Source of the DNA: Leptolyngbyaceae cyanobacterium C42_A2020_001
GTDB taxonomy: Bacteria > Cyanobacteriota > Cyanobacteriia > Leptolyngbyales > Leptolyngbyaceae
Assembly (NCBI GenBank): GCA_015272515.1
Contig: JACYLN010000002.1
Span: 54,718 to 118,717 of the forward strand
Direction of reading: 5' to 3'
Length of the DNA: 64,000 nt
The notes below the pieces were generated by a model. It did no database searches and was not told the DNA's origin. It worked only from the letters and a program-made list of their open reading frames with translations. Shown one piece after another: positions 33,860-43,400 of this stretch. The number at the start of each line of letters is the position of its first letter. Position 1 is the stretch's first letter. The position numbers and the translations under genes are program-made.

Positions 33860-35419
33860 ATGATGCAGTTTGTGGTGGAACCTGCGATCGCCACCAAAAT
33901 TGAAAAAATGGCAGAACGAACTCGTTGGCGTGACCAGACCATTTTGCAACGCGGCATCGACCAAGCCAAGCTCGTTCTAGACGATGGCAAGCCCGACACT
34001 CCAGACTTCTCCTTTCTTGTAATTGGCGATAGTGGGTCTGGACACCACCGAGGGCACAATCCCCAACGCCAAATTGCCGAACAAATGCTGCCTCACCGTC
34101 AGGATTGTCGCTTCGTTTTGCATACAGGCGACGTTATCTATCTAGTTGGTTCCAGAGAGTATTACCCAAAAAATTTTATTGAGCCTTATCGAGAATTTCT
34201 AGTTGGCGGAGAAAACTCTCATCGCATTCCCTACGATCGCATGGTGTTTAACCTGCCCTTTTTCCTGGTTCCTGGCAACCACGATTACTACGACCTGCCA
34301 CTCATTTACGGACTTGCCGTTCAGGCGGCGCTACCATTCCGCTACCTGCTTCGCAACCAGCTCGATTTTGATGTAGGACTCCACGGCTCAGAACAAGGGA
34401 ATGCCTACGCAGCCGCCTTTTTGGATTACCTTAAATGTCTAAGCCAGCCAGAACTAGAACAGCATCTTGATCGCCACTACACCGCGCAAACTTCTACAGG
34501 ACGATGTTTGCGCTATCAACCTGGAACATTCACCCGTCTCCCCAATCGTTACTACACCTTTCAGACAGGCGGGATCGACTTTTTCGCCCTCGATTCCAAC
34601 ACCTTCAACGCCCCCATTCCTTTGCCAGAAACCTCGGAAGGGGATGATTTTCGAGTGGAACTGAAACAGCAACGCGCCCAACTGGAGAAAGAACAGCGCG
34701 ATATTCTCCTGGAGACGGCCACGCTAAACCCTGCTAAACCCAACGACGCAGAACGATTAGATGACCTTCACGCCAAGCGCGAACAGCTCAACGAGATTAT
34801 TCGTGATATTGATAAACAACTTGCCTCCAACGAAGCAACCACCGATGTTGAGCAGTTGGAATGGTTGCAGAACCGCTTAATTGAGTCCTGGCAAACCGAA
34901 GCAGTGCGAGGACGGGTGCTGTTTTTCCATCATCCACCCTACGTCACGGAAGCCACCAAATGGCAACAGGCTCAAACAATGGCGGTGCGTTGGCGGTTGC
35001 GGCAGGTGCTGGATGCCGTGGCAGAAAAAATTGGCACCTTAGCGCAGGGTCGCTCAATTGTGGATCTGGTGCTGAATGGTCATGCCCATTGCCTGGAGTA
35101 TTTGCGAACTGGAGATACGGGGCACGGGGATGCCTTTACCAACTGGATTGTGTGTGGTGGCAGTGGCTTTAGTTTACGCCGCCAACGCCTGGAGGGAACT
35201 GAGTTAACGGAACCGCATGACAATGAAGAACGCCTGGTGGCAACGTCTGAGTTATTTCTAGGGCGATCGGGGCAGGGATTGCAGAAACGCCGCCCCTACT
35301 CTGGCATTCGCATTGATGTGAAAGACAGTTGCCCACCCAAGTTTGTGGTACGACCATTTGTAGCGGAATGGTTTCAACGGAAATGGGAAACCTATGAAGT
35401 TGAACCCTTTATTATCTAA
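33860..35419 (+). CDS. Calcineurin-like metallophosphoesterase
   Basis: 519 residues with all blocks of the dimetal phosphoesterase fold: VIGDSGSG (about 53-60), LHTGDVIY (about 91-98), PGNHDYY (about 140-146), FFHHPPY (about 355-361) and NGHAHCLEY (about 401-409). Between the third and fourth blocks sits an insert with a coiled coil (about 255-335, rich in Glu, Gln and Arg). No signal peptide, so cytoplasmic. The substrate is unknown; sequence blocks resemble purple acid phosphatase-type rather than nucleotidase-type enzymes. It is 24 bp downstream of the CDF exporter gene. Confidence 0.9.
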   Translation: MMQFVVEPAIATKIEKMAERTRWRDQTILQRGIDQAKLVLDDGKPDTPDFSFLVIGDSGSGHHRGHNPQRQIAEQMLPHRQDCRFVLHTGDVIYLVGSREYYPKNFIEPYREFLVGGENSHRIPYDRMVFNLPFFLVPGNHDYYDLPLIYGLAVQAALPFRYLLRNQLDFDVGLHGSEQGNAYAAAFLDYLKCLSQPELEQHLDRHYTAQTSTGRCLRYQPGTFTRLPNRYYTFQTGGIDFFALDSNTFNAPIPLPETSEGDDFRVELKQQRAQLEKEQRDILLETATLNPAKPNDAERLDDLHAKREQLNEIIRDIDKQLASNEATTDVEQLEWLQNRLIESWQTEAVRGRVLFFHHPPYVTEATKWQQAQTMAVRWRLRQVLDAVAEKIGTLAQGRSIVDLVLNGHAHCLEYLRTGDTGHGDAFTNWIVCGGSGFSLRRQRLEGTELTEPHDNEERLVATSELFLGRSGQGLQKRRPYSGIRIDVKDSCPPKFVVRPFVAEWFQRKWETYEVEPFII

Positions 35420-35430
35420 CAGGGGCTAAT

Positions 35431-36273
35431 TTACCGCATTTGTTGTTCTAGTTCCAGAAGTCGCTGAATGCGAGCTTCTGTGGAGGGATGAGTTGCAAAC
35501 AGGTTGGCAAATGCCTGTCCGGTGAATGGCTCGATAATCAGTAAGGGCGAGAAGGCAGGATTGCTGTTCATCGGAATTTGCCGTGCGCCCATCTCCAGCC
35601 GTTGTAGAGCATTTGCCAGGGCGCGAGGATTGCGAGTCAGTTCTGCGGAACCTGCATCAGCAGCAAATTCGCGAGTACGAGAGATTGCCATTTGCACAAC
35701 GGTGGCAGCAATGGGAGCCAGGATCGTCAGCATTAGGAGGGCGATCGGGTTAGGACGGTTTTCGTCGTTTGAAGAAAATGCACCAAACCACATCGCCATT
35801 TGCGCCAGATAGGAGATAGCGCCACCAATGGTAGCCGCTACCGCCTGGGTGAGTGTGTCACGGTTCATGATGTGGCTGAGTTCGTGAGCAATCACCGCTT
35901 CCAGTTCATCGGCTGGCATCAATTGTAAAATGCCTTCTGTGACGGCAACGGCTGCATGTTGGGGGCTGCGACCCGTAGCGAAGGCATTAACGGCTGGGGT
36001 TGGAATCACGTATACCGCTGGAGTTGGAATCCCTGCTCGTTGACTGAGATTATCTACCATCTTGTGCAGTTCGGGTGCCTGGGCCGGGCTAACGGGTTGA
36101 GCACTGTAAGCTGCGAGAGCAATTTTGTCTGAGAAGAACCAGGAACCTAAATTCATGACGGCTGCCATGATCAAACCCATGAACATTCCGGTTTGACCAC
36201 CTATGATGCCGCCAATCCAAACCAATAGTCCGGTTAGCAGTGCCAGTAAGGCAACGGTCTTGATTTGATTCAT
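35431..36273 (-). CDS. htpX: M48-family membrane zinc protease HtpX
   Basis: 280 residues. Two N-terminal hydrophobic segments (about 7-24 and 28-46), the HExxH zinc site at His130-Glu131-His134 (VIAHELSHIMNRD), two further hydrophobic segments around 147-162 and 176-196, and the third zinc ligand region EFAADAGSAEL. HtpX degrades misfolded membrane proteins. Length and order match the family. Convergent with the phosphoesterase gene, 11 bp between stops. Confidence 0.93.
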   Translation of the reverse strand: MNQIKTVALLALLTGLLVWIGGIIGGQTGMFMGLIMAAVMNLGSWFFSDKIALAAYSAQPVSPAQAPELHKMVDNLSQRAGIPTPAVYVIPTPAVNAFATGRSPQHAAVAVTEGILQLMPADELEAVIAHELSHIMNRDTLTQAVAATIGGAISYLAQMAMWFGAFSSNDENRPNPIALLMLTILAPIAATVVQMAISRTREFAADAGSAELTRNPRALANALQRLEMGARQIPMNSNPAFSPLLIIEPFTGQAFANLFATHPSTEARIQRLLELEQQMR

Positions 36274-36472
36274 TGTCTTCTCCTTAGGGCTACATTGGAT
36301 TTGATTGCTGGGGTAGCTTTCATATTTCTTTCATTATTATGCGATCGCCCCTTAAAAATCTGTAAGCAGGAAAACTCTACTCAACGAGTACGGTTGTGAG
36401 GATTCTGCAAAGCGCGGGGAACTGCAGTCAACCGGGCTGTTGTCAAGCAATGGTGTCCATTCTGAAGGGTCG

Positions 36473-36796
36473 ATGTTGTCGTTTCGTTCTTATCAATGGG
36501 CGATCGCAGCCTTCTTAACCGTCGCGATTTCAGCCTGCCCGCTGGCTACAACCGAATACAAGCGGGTCAACAGTCCCGATGGACGGTACACCTTAGTTGT
36601 GTATCGAGAGCTAATGCTGATAGCCATGCCGGGTCAGGGCAGTGATGCTTCTGGCTATTTTGTTGTGCGCGATCGGGTAGGAACGTTCATTTGCCGAAAA
36701 GAGTTGCTGTTTGTGCGGGATTTTGATGAGCACCGTTTGAGGTGGAAACCGCAAATACTTGAACTGCCGATGGGTGAGAGTTGTCAACTAAATTAA
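36473..36796 (+). CDS. Probable small lipoprotein, function unknown
   Basis: 107 residues from ATG 36473 (a TTG eleven codons upstream is possible but less likely). A signal sequence MLSFRSYQWAIAAFLTVAI leads to the lipobox-like ISAC, with lipidation expected at that cysteine. The mature part (YKRVNSPDGRYTLVVYRE, GYFVVRDRVG, LRWKPQILELPMGE) reads like a small beta-sandwich with repeated strands. No family was recognised. It ends 12 bp before the VanZ gene start. Confidence 0.72.
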   Translation: MLSFRSYQWAIAAFLTVAISACPLATTEYKRVNSPDGRYTLVVYRELMLIAMPGQGSDASGYFVVRDRVGTFICRKELLFVRDFDEHRLRWKPQILELPMGESCQLN

Positions 36797-36808
36797 GTGG
36801 AACCGTGT

Positions 36809-37192
36809 ATGAAATCTTCAACAGTCAAAGCAAATTGGGGTTGGTGGCTGCTCTCAGTTCTCTTTGCCCTAATTTTTATTGCAATCTTGATAGGTGCCTA
36901 CACAGGCAACCTCCCCCCTGCCCTGACTCAAAATGACAAAGCGGCTCACCTGATTTTGTACGCGATCGCCACCTTTCTGGGTCACCGAGCCTTCGACCGT
37001 CGCCGCATGAAGTTGCTAGGTTTCGTTCTTCCCCTCTTTCCCACCTTGTTTACCCTGTTCACCATTGTTGAAGAAGGTCTACAATCCCTCTCCCCCAACC
37101 GCAGCTTGGATGCGCTCGATCTGGTGATGAGCTTGCTGGGAGTCGCGATCGGCTATTGGTTAGCAGAACGGAAGAAGGAAGGGAATGGGTAG
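36809..37192 (+). CDS. VanZ-family membrane protein
   Basis: 127 residues with four hydrophobic segments and the family's key signatures NDKAAHLILYA (Asp-Lys-x-x-His) and VEEGLQSLSPNRSLDALDLVMSLLG, in which Glu, Arg and Asp form the conserved polar site. VanZ proteins are small membrane proteins, associated with teicoplanin resistance in enterococci but of unknown role in cyanobacteria. ATG at 36809 is preferred over a GTG 12 bases upstream. It forms a likely two-gene unit with the preceding lipoprotein gene. Confidence 0.85.
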   Translation: MKSSTVKANWGWWLLSVLFALIFIAILIGAYTGNLPPALTQNDKAAHLILYAIATFLGHRAFDRRRMKLLGFVLPLFPTLFTLFTIVEEGLQSLSPNRSLDALDLVMSLLGVAIGYWLAERKKEGNG

Positions 37193-37204
37193 GTGGGTAG
37201 ATGA

Positions 37205-37297
37205 AATTTCACTCATCTACTCCCCCACTTACTCCCCCACTCACCTACTTACTCCCTCACCTTCCTCACCCACTCACCCCCTCCCTTCCTTCCCCAT
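37205..37297. repeat. CTCACCCACTCAC-type C-rich repeats
   Basis: Degenerate direct copies of ACTCCCCCACTCAC and related words directly after the VanZ gene, with no spacer structure. Same repeat class as at 17370-17455 and 59330-59540. Confidence 0.7.
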
Positions 37298-37391
37298 GCG
37301 GGTACTTTATTTGCCGCTCTCCGAAATCCGCAAAAAATTGGGTGAATTCAGCCAGTAACACCCGGTCTCACTATCCTCAAGGCAAGCCCCT

Positions 37392-39635
37392 ATGGTTTTC
37401 ATCCAAACAAGCCCCCAAAACTTTTCTGATATGAATTTCACCGATATCTTGGAAGAAACGGAAGAACGATTTGGCGATCGCGAGGTCATTCGTTCTGACA
37501 ATCACGAAAAGCTGGATGCGGGCTTACTGCTCCAGGCTGATAGTCCAGAGCGGGTGGAAAAACGGTTAAAGCGACTCGGCTTTGATACGCCAACCGCAAA
37601 ATTGTTAGCGGGTAGCGATGTTACAAAACCGCCCGCCGCCATGATTGACACTCAAGAATCACTCAACACGTTTGAGCGCATTCTTGCCAAAAATGACTTG
37701 ATGGCAGTCAACTTTTTAGAACGAGGTGCAAAAGCGGCTCGTCCGGTGGGTCGAATCCGGGTACGTATGGCAAATGGCAGTGCCGGATTTGGCACAGGTT
37801 TTTTGGTATCGCCGCGCCTGTTGCTCACCAACAATCACGTATTGCCCAATGCCGAATCCGCAGCACTCAGCCGAGTTGAGTTTGACTATCAAGATGGGCT
37901 AGATGGACAACCGATGCAGGCAGTAGTGTTTGACCTGGAACCGGATGCGCTTTTCCTCACCGATACCCGCTTGGACTACAGCCTGGTTGCCGTTAAATCT
38001 GTTGCCCGAAACAACATCAGCCTAGAGTCCTTTGGATGGCATCCATTGATTGAAGCGGAAGGCAAAGTCATCATTGGGGAATCTGTGAGTATTATTCAGC
38101 ATCCCAACGGTGAACCGAAACAAATTGCGCTGCGAGAAAATTTGCTTGTGGATGTTTTGCCAGATTTTCTGCATTATCAAACAGACACAGCACCAGGTTC
38201 TTCCGGTTCTCCAGTATTTAATGATCAGTGGGAATTGGTGGCTTTGCATCATTCTGGTGTGCCCAAGCGGGATGAAAATGGTCAAATTTTGAATGTTGAT
38301 GGCGAAGCCTGGAAATCCGATCAAGGTGAGAATCGGGTTGCCTGGATTGCCAATGAGGGAGTGAGAGTAAGTCGGCTAATTCAACACATTAAGAGTCAGT
38401 CAATTCCAACTCAAGCTCAACCATTGCTCACTGAATTGTTCAACAGTAGCCAATCCCCAACCATCAACGGTGCGCTTACAATCAGTAATGGTGGGTCTAC
38501 GCACGGAACTAGACGATCGCCAGGTTCAGAAATGACTCCTAAACCGGATAATTCTTCTCCTAACACAAATCTCCAATTGCAAGCGATCGCCAGCGAAGAT
38601 GGCAGCGTCACCTGGACGATTCCGCTTCAGGTGAGTGTGCGCTTGGGACAACCCACCACGACCGCACCAACCACTCCTACAGCGATCGCTCCCGTTCCAA
38701 CGCTTGAAGCACCCAGCCCTGAACCTGCACCAGCGGCAATTCCCACCCCCATGCTTGAAGTTCCCACAGAGAGCGACTTGAAGCAGGCACTCAAGGAACT
38801 GAAAGCGGCGGCGAAAAAACCTTACTATGATGAAAGCGGCGATCGCAAAAAGCGAGATACCTACTATCAAACCATTCTGGGCAAGGTGCAGTCGCTCAGC
38901 GCCAAAGAGCTGTATCAAGAACTCAGTCGCTTAGTCAACCAAACCCACAAAACCAGGCTCTCCTACCAACCCAGTAAATATTTGTATCCCTGGATCGACC
39001 TGCATCCTGACTTAAAAATTCGCAGTATCTACTCAGAACAAACCTTTGAGCCAGAGGAACTGATTCGGGCAGATTTCCAGGTGGCGCAACTGTTAGCAAC
39101 GCGATCGCAGGAACTGCAACTCAAAGAATCATTTAACAGCGCTCAACTGCTCCAGGAATTGAACGTGCTGGAAGCCAGCCTGCCTTACAACTGCGAACAC
39201 GTCGTCCCGCAATCCTGGTTTGCCAAAAAAGAACCCATGCGCGGCGACTTACATCACCTCTTCGCCTGCGAAACCCGTTGCAATAGCTTCCGTGGCAACA
39301 CACCCTACTTCGACTTTGAAGATTTTGGTACTGCCATTCGCGACAACTGCGGCAAAGTCATTGGCGAAAAATTTGAACCCAACGCCGGAAAAGGTGCGGT
39401 TGCACGGGCAACCCTCTACTTCCTGCTGCGCTATCCCAACGAAATCAACAAAACTGAACGGGAATATCAGGAAAGCCGCTTGCCGATCCTGTTAGATTGG
39501 CACAAATCCTATCCGGTCAGTGAGTATGAACAGCACCGCAACGCCGCCATTTTTGAGAAGCAGGGCAACCGCAACCCCCTCATCGACTTCCCCGACTGGG
39601 CAGACAAAATTGCGTTCCAGCTAGGGCTAGGCTAA
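37392..39635 (+). CDS. Trypsin-like serine protease fused to endonuclease I
   Basis: 747 residues, two enzymes in one chain. Residues about 118-335 are a V8/trypsin-2 type protease with a full triad: His149 (LLTNNHVLP), Asp195 (RLDYSLVAV) and Ser271 (APGSSGSPVF). Residues 336-455 are a Ser/Thr/Pro-rich linker. Residues about 460-747 are an endonuclease I domain: Glu602-His603 in YNCEHVVPQSWF, GDLHHLFACETRCNSFRGN with Asn631 as the expected metal ligand, and KGAVARATLYF. Residues 1-117 are an acidic helical region of unknown fold. No signal peptide or membrane segment is seen, whereas endonuclease I enzymes are normally exported. A shorter start at Met14 is possible. A terminator follows. Confidence 0.9.
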   Translation: MVFIQTSPQNFSDMNFTDILEETEERFGDREVIRSDNHEKLDAGLLLQADSPERVEKRLKRLGFDTPTAKLLAGSDVTKPPAAMIDTQESLNTFERILAKNDLMAVNFLERGAKAARPVGRIRVRMANGSAGFGTGFLVSPRLLLTNNHVLPNAESAALSRVEFDYQDGLDGQPMQAVVFDLEPDALFLTDTRLDYSLVAVKSVARNNISLESFGWHPLIEAEGKVIIGESVSIIQHPNGEPKQIALRENLLVDVLPDFLHYQTDTAPGSSGSPVFNDQWELVALHHSGVPKRDENGQILNVDGEAWKSDQGENRVAWIANEGVRVSRLIQHIKSQSIPTQAQPLLTELFNSSQSPTINGALTISNGGSTHGTRRSPGSEMTPKPDNSSPNTNLQLQAIASEDGSVTWTIPLQVSVRLGQPTTTAPTTPTAIAPVPTLEAPSPEPAPAAIPTPMLEVPTESDLKQALKELKAAAKKPYYDESGDRKKRDTYYQTILGKVQSLSAKELYQELSRLVNQTHKTRLSYQPSKYLYPWIDLHPDLKIRSIYSEQTFEPEELIRADFQVAQLLATRSQELQLKESFNSAQLLQELNVLEASLPYNCEHVVPQSWFAKKEPMRGDLHHLFACETRCNSFRGNTPYFDFEDFGTAIRDNCGKVIGEKFEPNAGKGAVARATLYFLLRYPNEINKTEREYQESRLPILLDWHKSYPVSEYEQHRNAAIFEKQGNRNPLIDFPDWADKIAFQLGLG

Positions 39636-40452
39636 CTCTACCTATCTCAAGCAGCACAATGTGAGACTTCTTAAAAGTACTGACACATCCTGCATTGGAC
39701 TCATCGCATTGGCTTTGCCACTTTTTCCTGTCCTAAGCGTTCTGACCAAAGCTATAACTAAAAAAGGGCGATCGCTCCTCATTCCAAAGCAGCGATCGCC
39801 CTTTGCTTAATATTCAAGAATAACTATAACGGGTTCCATCTGGATAAATCACCCCCACATCCTATACCCTATACACCCAGTCTCACAGACTGCATTAAAC
39901 AAGAATCGCCACCTTTGCTACTGGTTTCAAGCATAAAATCCATTCGCCTTACTGATGAATGACTGTCCCATCCCTTAATTTCTGCAACTTTGAGAATTGC
40001 TATAGTTGGTTGATAGATTTTCCAGTCTGTTTGGGTAAGATCCCAACATCCTGTCGTGTACCCCCTCTAACCAGCCTAATGGCTGCGATCGCTCTGTAGC
40101 CTGCAACACCTACCCGTATTTACCCTGAGTAGCTAAACCACTGCTGTAGTGCGATCGCTAGAATCACCTCCGCTATATTTCTGAAACCAAAAATTTGTTG
40201 CGATACCATTAACACGTATCTTCCCTGTTGATAGTCAGCTCATTCGCTTGTTACCACATACATTAAGACAGATCTACCGAGGCTGAACCCGAAAAAACGT
40301 TAACTCTTTAAAAAGTCGTTCATAATTCACCTATTCATTCGGCAGTCCACCTTATGAACCCAATTATTCTTTTCTAGCTCCTATACCCCAGCCCCTATTT
40401 ATCTCCCCGTTCCCCTTCCCCATTCCAACCCTTCTACCTCCTGAAAACAGCC
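39636..40452. other. 817-bp intergenic region before the hps operon
   Basis: Contains the terminator at 39763-39804, then mixed sequence with several HIP1 sites and a C-rich repeat just before hpsA (40375-40440). A short open stretch on the minus strand near 39860-40000 has no start or relative that I recognise. The hps operon promoter is expected here. Confidence 0.5.
39763..39804 (+). terminator. Hairpin terminator after the protease-nuclease gene
   Basis: Perfect 14-bp arms AAAGGGCGATCGCT / AGCGATCGCCCTTT around a 14-base loop. The arms embed the HIP1 octamer, so the symmetry partly reflects that motif, but the length and flanking A/T runs support termination in both directions. Confidence 0.7.
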
Positions 40453-43400
40453 ATGTCAGATCGCAAGCTAGCCAAAGCCATCCAGCGACTCTTCAAGCAA
40501 ATCTGGAAGCTGTACCGCAGCCTGTCAAAGGCATTTGTTACCTGGCTGTTAAGAGCCGCCCTTCTCCCCAGTCGCCGCCGCCGGGCAACCGCAGGATTCG
40601 TTCTGCCAACCACCGTCTTTCTCATCCTGGTAGTCACCCTCACTGCTGGTGCCCTTAGCTACCGCGCCTTTAATAGCAGCAGTCGCGTGATCGGCAACGT
40701 GCAGAGTAAAGAGGTTTACAACGCCGCAACACCTGCGATCGATCGCGCCCGCACCAAGATTGAATCCCTCTTTGCTGATCCTCGCTATCCCGGTGGGGTG
40801 CCATCCGAGGGCTTCCTCACCTCCATGATGCTCAACGATAACAGGGAGATTAAAGGGACTAGAGCTATCGTCCAACCGGGAATTGATGGAACCACCCAGC
40901 CCAACGACCCCTTTACCCTTCTAGATGAAGCTCGGGTCGATGTCAATGGAGATGGTCAGGTAGATAATGCCTGGGTTTATCACGACAACCAAACCCAATC
41001 CAGCATCATCTATTCCATCAGTTTCTCAACCCCTCCAGACACTCCAACATTAGCAGGTTGGCAACGGCTGCTTCAGATGAACGAAGCAGACAAAGCCAAC
41101 GGAGTCGATGAACCCACTGCTGGACCTTTTGTGCGAACGGGTCCTTTAGGAAGCCAATCAGCCGTCGCCTGTCGCGTATCGGATGGTAGCCCGGTTGAAC
41201 AAGGTTGGTATAAGGATGAAAGTTCTACGGCTCTACTGCGGAAACGCTTTCAGGTCGATGCCTTTGTCGTTAAAGATGATTCCGTCGCCGCCGGAAAGCC
41301 GCCAAACATTACAACCCTAGAATTTTCTCAAGATCGCTTGCTTGACCGGGGTAATAAGTGGGGAGCTTGGTTCCGTAATGACTTAGAAGTTTATCCTGAT
41401 CCCACTTTTAACTGGAACGGAGCAATGCATACTGAGGGTAGCCTGCTCCTGGGTGGAAGCGGAAGATTTAGTGCATATTTAATTAGTTCCCCCAACTCTT
41501 GTCTATTTCTTCCTGAAACAAACTCAGAGGTTGAAGTTCGCCGGGTAGGGACTCAATTTACTGGAGTGATTGCAGCCGCGGAAAACCGCACTAACTCCAT
41601 CTCAGACTCTCAGTTTCAGGTCCACGTTTATAACGGCAACCAGCCACGAGCAGAAACCCTCAATTCAGGAAACCACTGGTTAACAGGCAGTAAAAACCCA
41701 ATTGATTTTTCGCTAGATCCGTCTGTTGTGTTGACCCAGGATGGCTATCGAGCAAGGGGTGGTGACCCAACCAACTTCACAGATGCAGCGATTCCAGAAG
41801 CTCAAGTTCAGGCAAGCGTTTTTACAGCAGGGAAACGCTTTAAGAATGATGATGAAGGTACCCGTCCTTACATTGATGACACTTTCCGGGCAGACAACCG
41901 CTACGGTCCAAAACCTGTTTATAAAGCAGGAGTTTCAGCTCCCAGCGGACAACTCGGAAATCCCATTCCTAACAGTGATGCCAACTTTGGTGCCCTGACT
42001 CGCGAAGCACCTGCTGGTTCAGATACCACCACTGTTGGTTTAGATGGCTATTGGGAACGCCGCTCCATTGTGGAAGGGCTACGAATTTTGGTAGGTCAAC
42101 GCCTGGAATTAGGAAACCCTGCCGGCTGGGTGACACCTAAGAATCGACCGGACACTCAACCTGCCGCGAACTACATTCTTCAAACAACCGCCTATCCCGA
42201 AGGAGGCGATACTGGCAGTCAGGCTAACAACCAAGCAGACGATCAGGTTGAGGATATTAGAACTGCGAGTTATACGAATGCAACCACGATCGCAAATGCC
42301 GATATTAACACCAGCGATATCGAAGGCGACCCGCTCTATCCTCCTTACCGCTTCAATGACACAAACCGTGCTCATGAAGAGCGCGAACGGCGGGCATTAC
42401 GAGATAATTTAGCGGCAGTTCAAGCAACGGCAATTTATCATCACTCTATTAATGGCGGAACCTATCCCGTAGCCTGTCTCGCTTCCACAGCCCACCCTGG
42501 TACGCCCTTTACTCTGCAACAATCTCTCAACTTCCTACCCAACTCCGCGCTAGCTGGCGCAACGGCTCCCTGGGTAGATTTCTTTTATGGCAAAGGCACA
42601 AACGGATGGGAGTTTGCTCCCCCCGCTGCCACGGAGGCAGACTTTGCGAACCAGGTTGCCGCAGGACAACCATTGGGCAACGCATTACGCAATCTAGCGA
42701 GGTTTTCGGGCGATCCAGGTGGAGCCTTTCCGTTTACTCCAACCACGGTCACAAGGGCTTTACCTGACCCCACCTTAACTATGTGGGGCAACTTCTCTAA
42801 TCTGCGAAGAACACTGGATCAGTTAGACGGCAACATTACAGGATTGGCGGCAGGTTATAACAACCTCAGCCCGGCTGACAAAACCTATCTGCAAACCGCT
42901 GCCTGTACCGTTGGGATGCTGGCGTACAACATCAATCAGGTGCAGCAGTTCAATCCCTCCACCTTCGCAGACCAGACATTAATGCAGTCACTAGCAGAAA
43001 ATGTATTTGCGTTAATGAATGGAGATGTTCGCGATGGCGAAGTCCTGTCGAAAGCGCAACTCAGTACTTATGATTACAACGCAAATGCGCCGGATGACTA
43101 TAACGAGAATGAAACTCCAAAGAAATACAATGCTCGTGATTACGACAACGTAACACCAGAAATGATTCTGACGGCATTGAGACAAAGATACGAGAGCCAA
43201 TCGGGTGTTCCTGTCGAAAATGTTCCAGAGGATTATCGCGAGTATCAGTTAGCTCTACTCATTCACGAACATTTTCAAATTCGTCGCGATCGCACCTTCG
43301 GTTTCCGCCCTTCTCCAGCAGCCAATACCTGGAACTATAACCCGTTTGCTATCAAATCGAGTATTGCTCGAGATGGTGACGGTGACCTACGAGTAACTCT

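Noticed and set aside
39860..40000. Short minus-strand open stretch that might be a gene remnant
   Set aside because: No start, no recognised relative and no clear upstream continuation.
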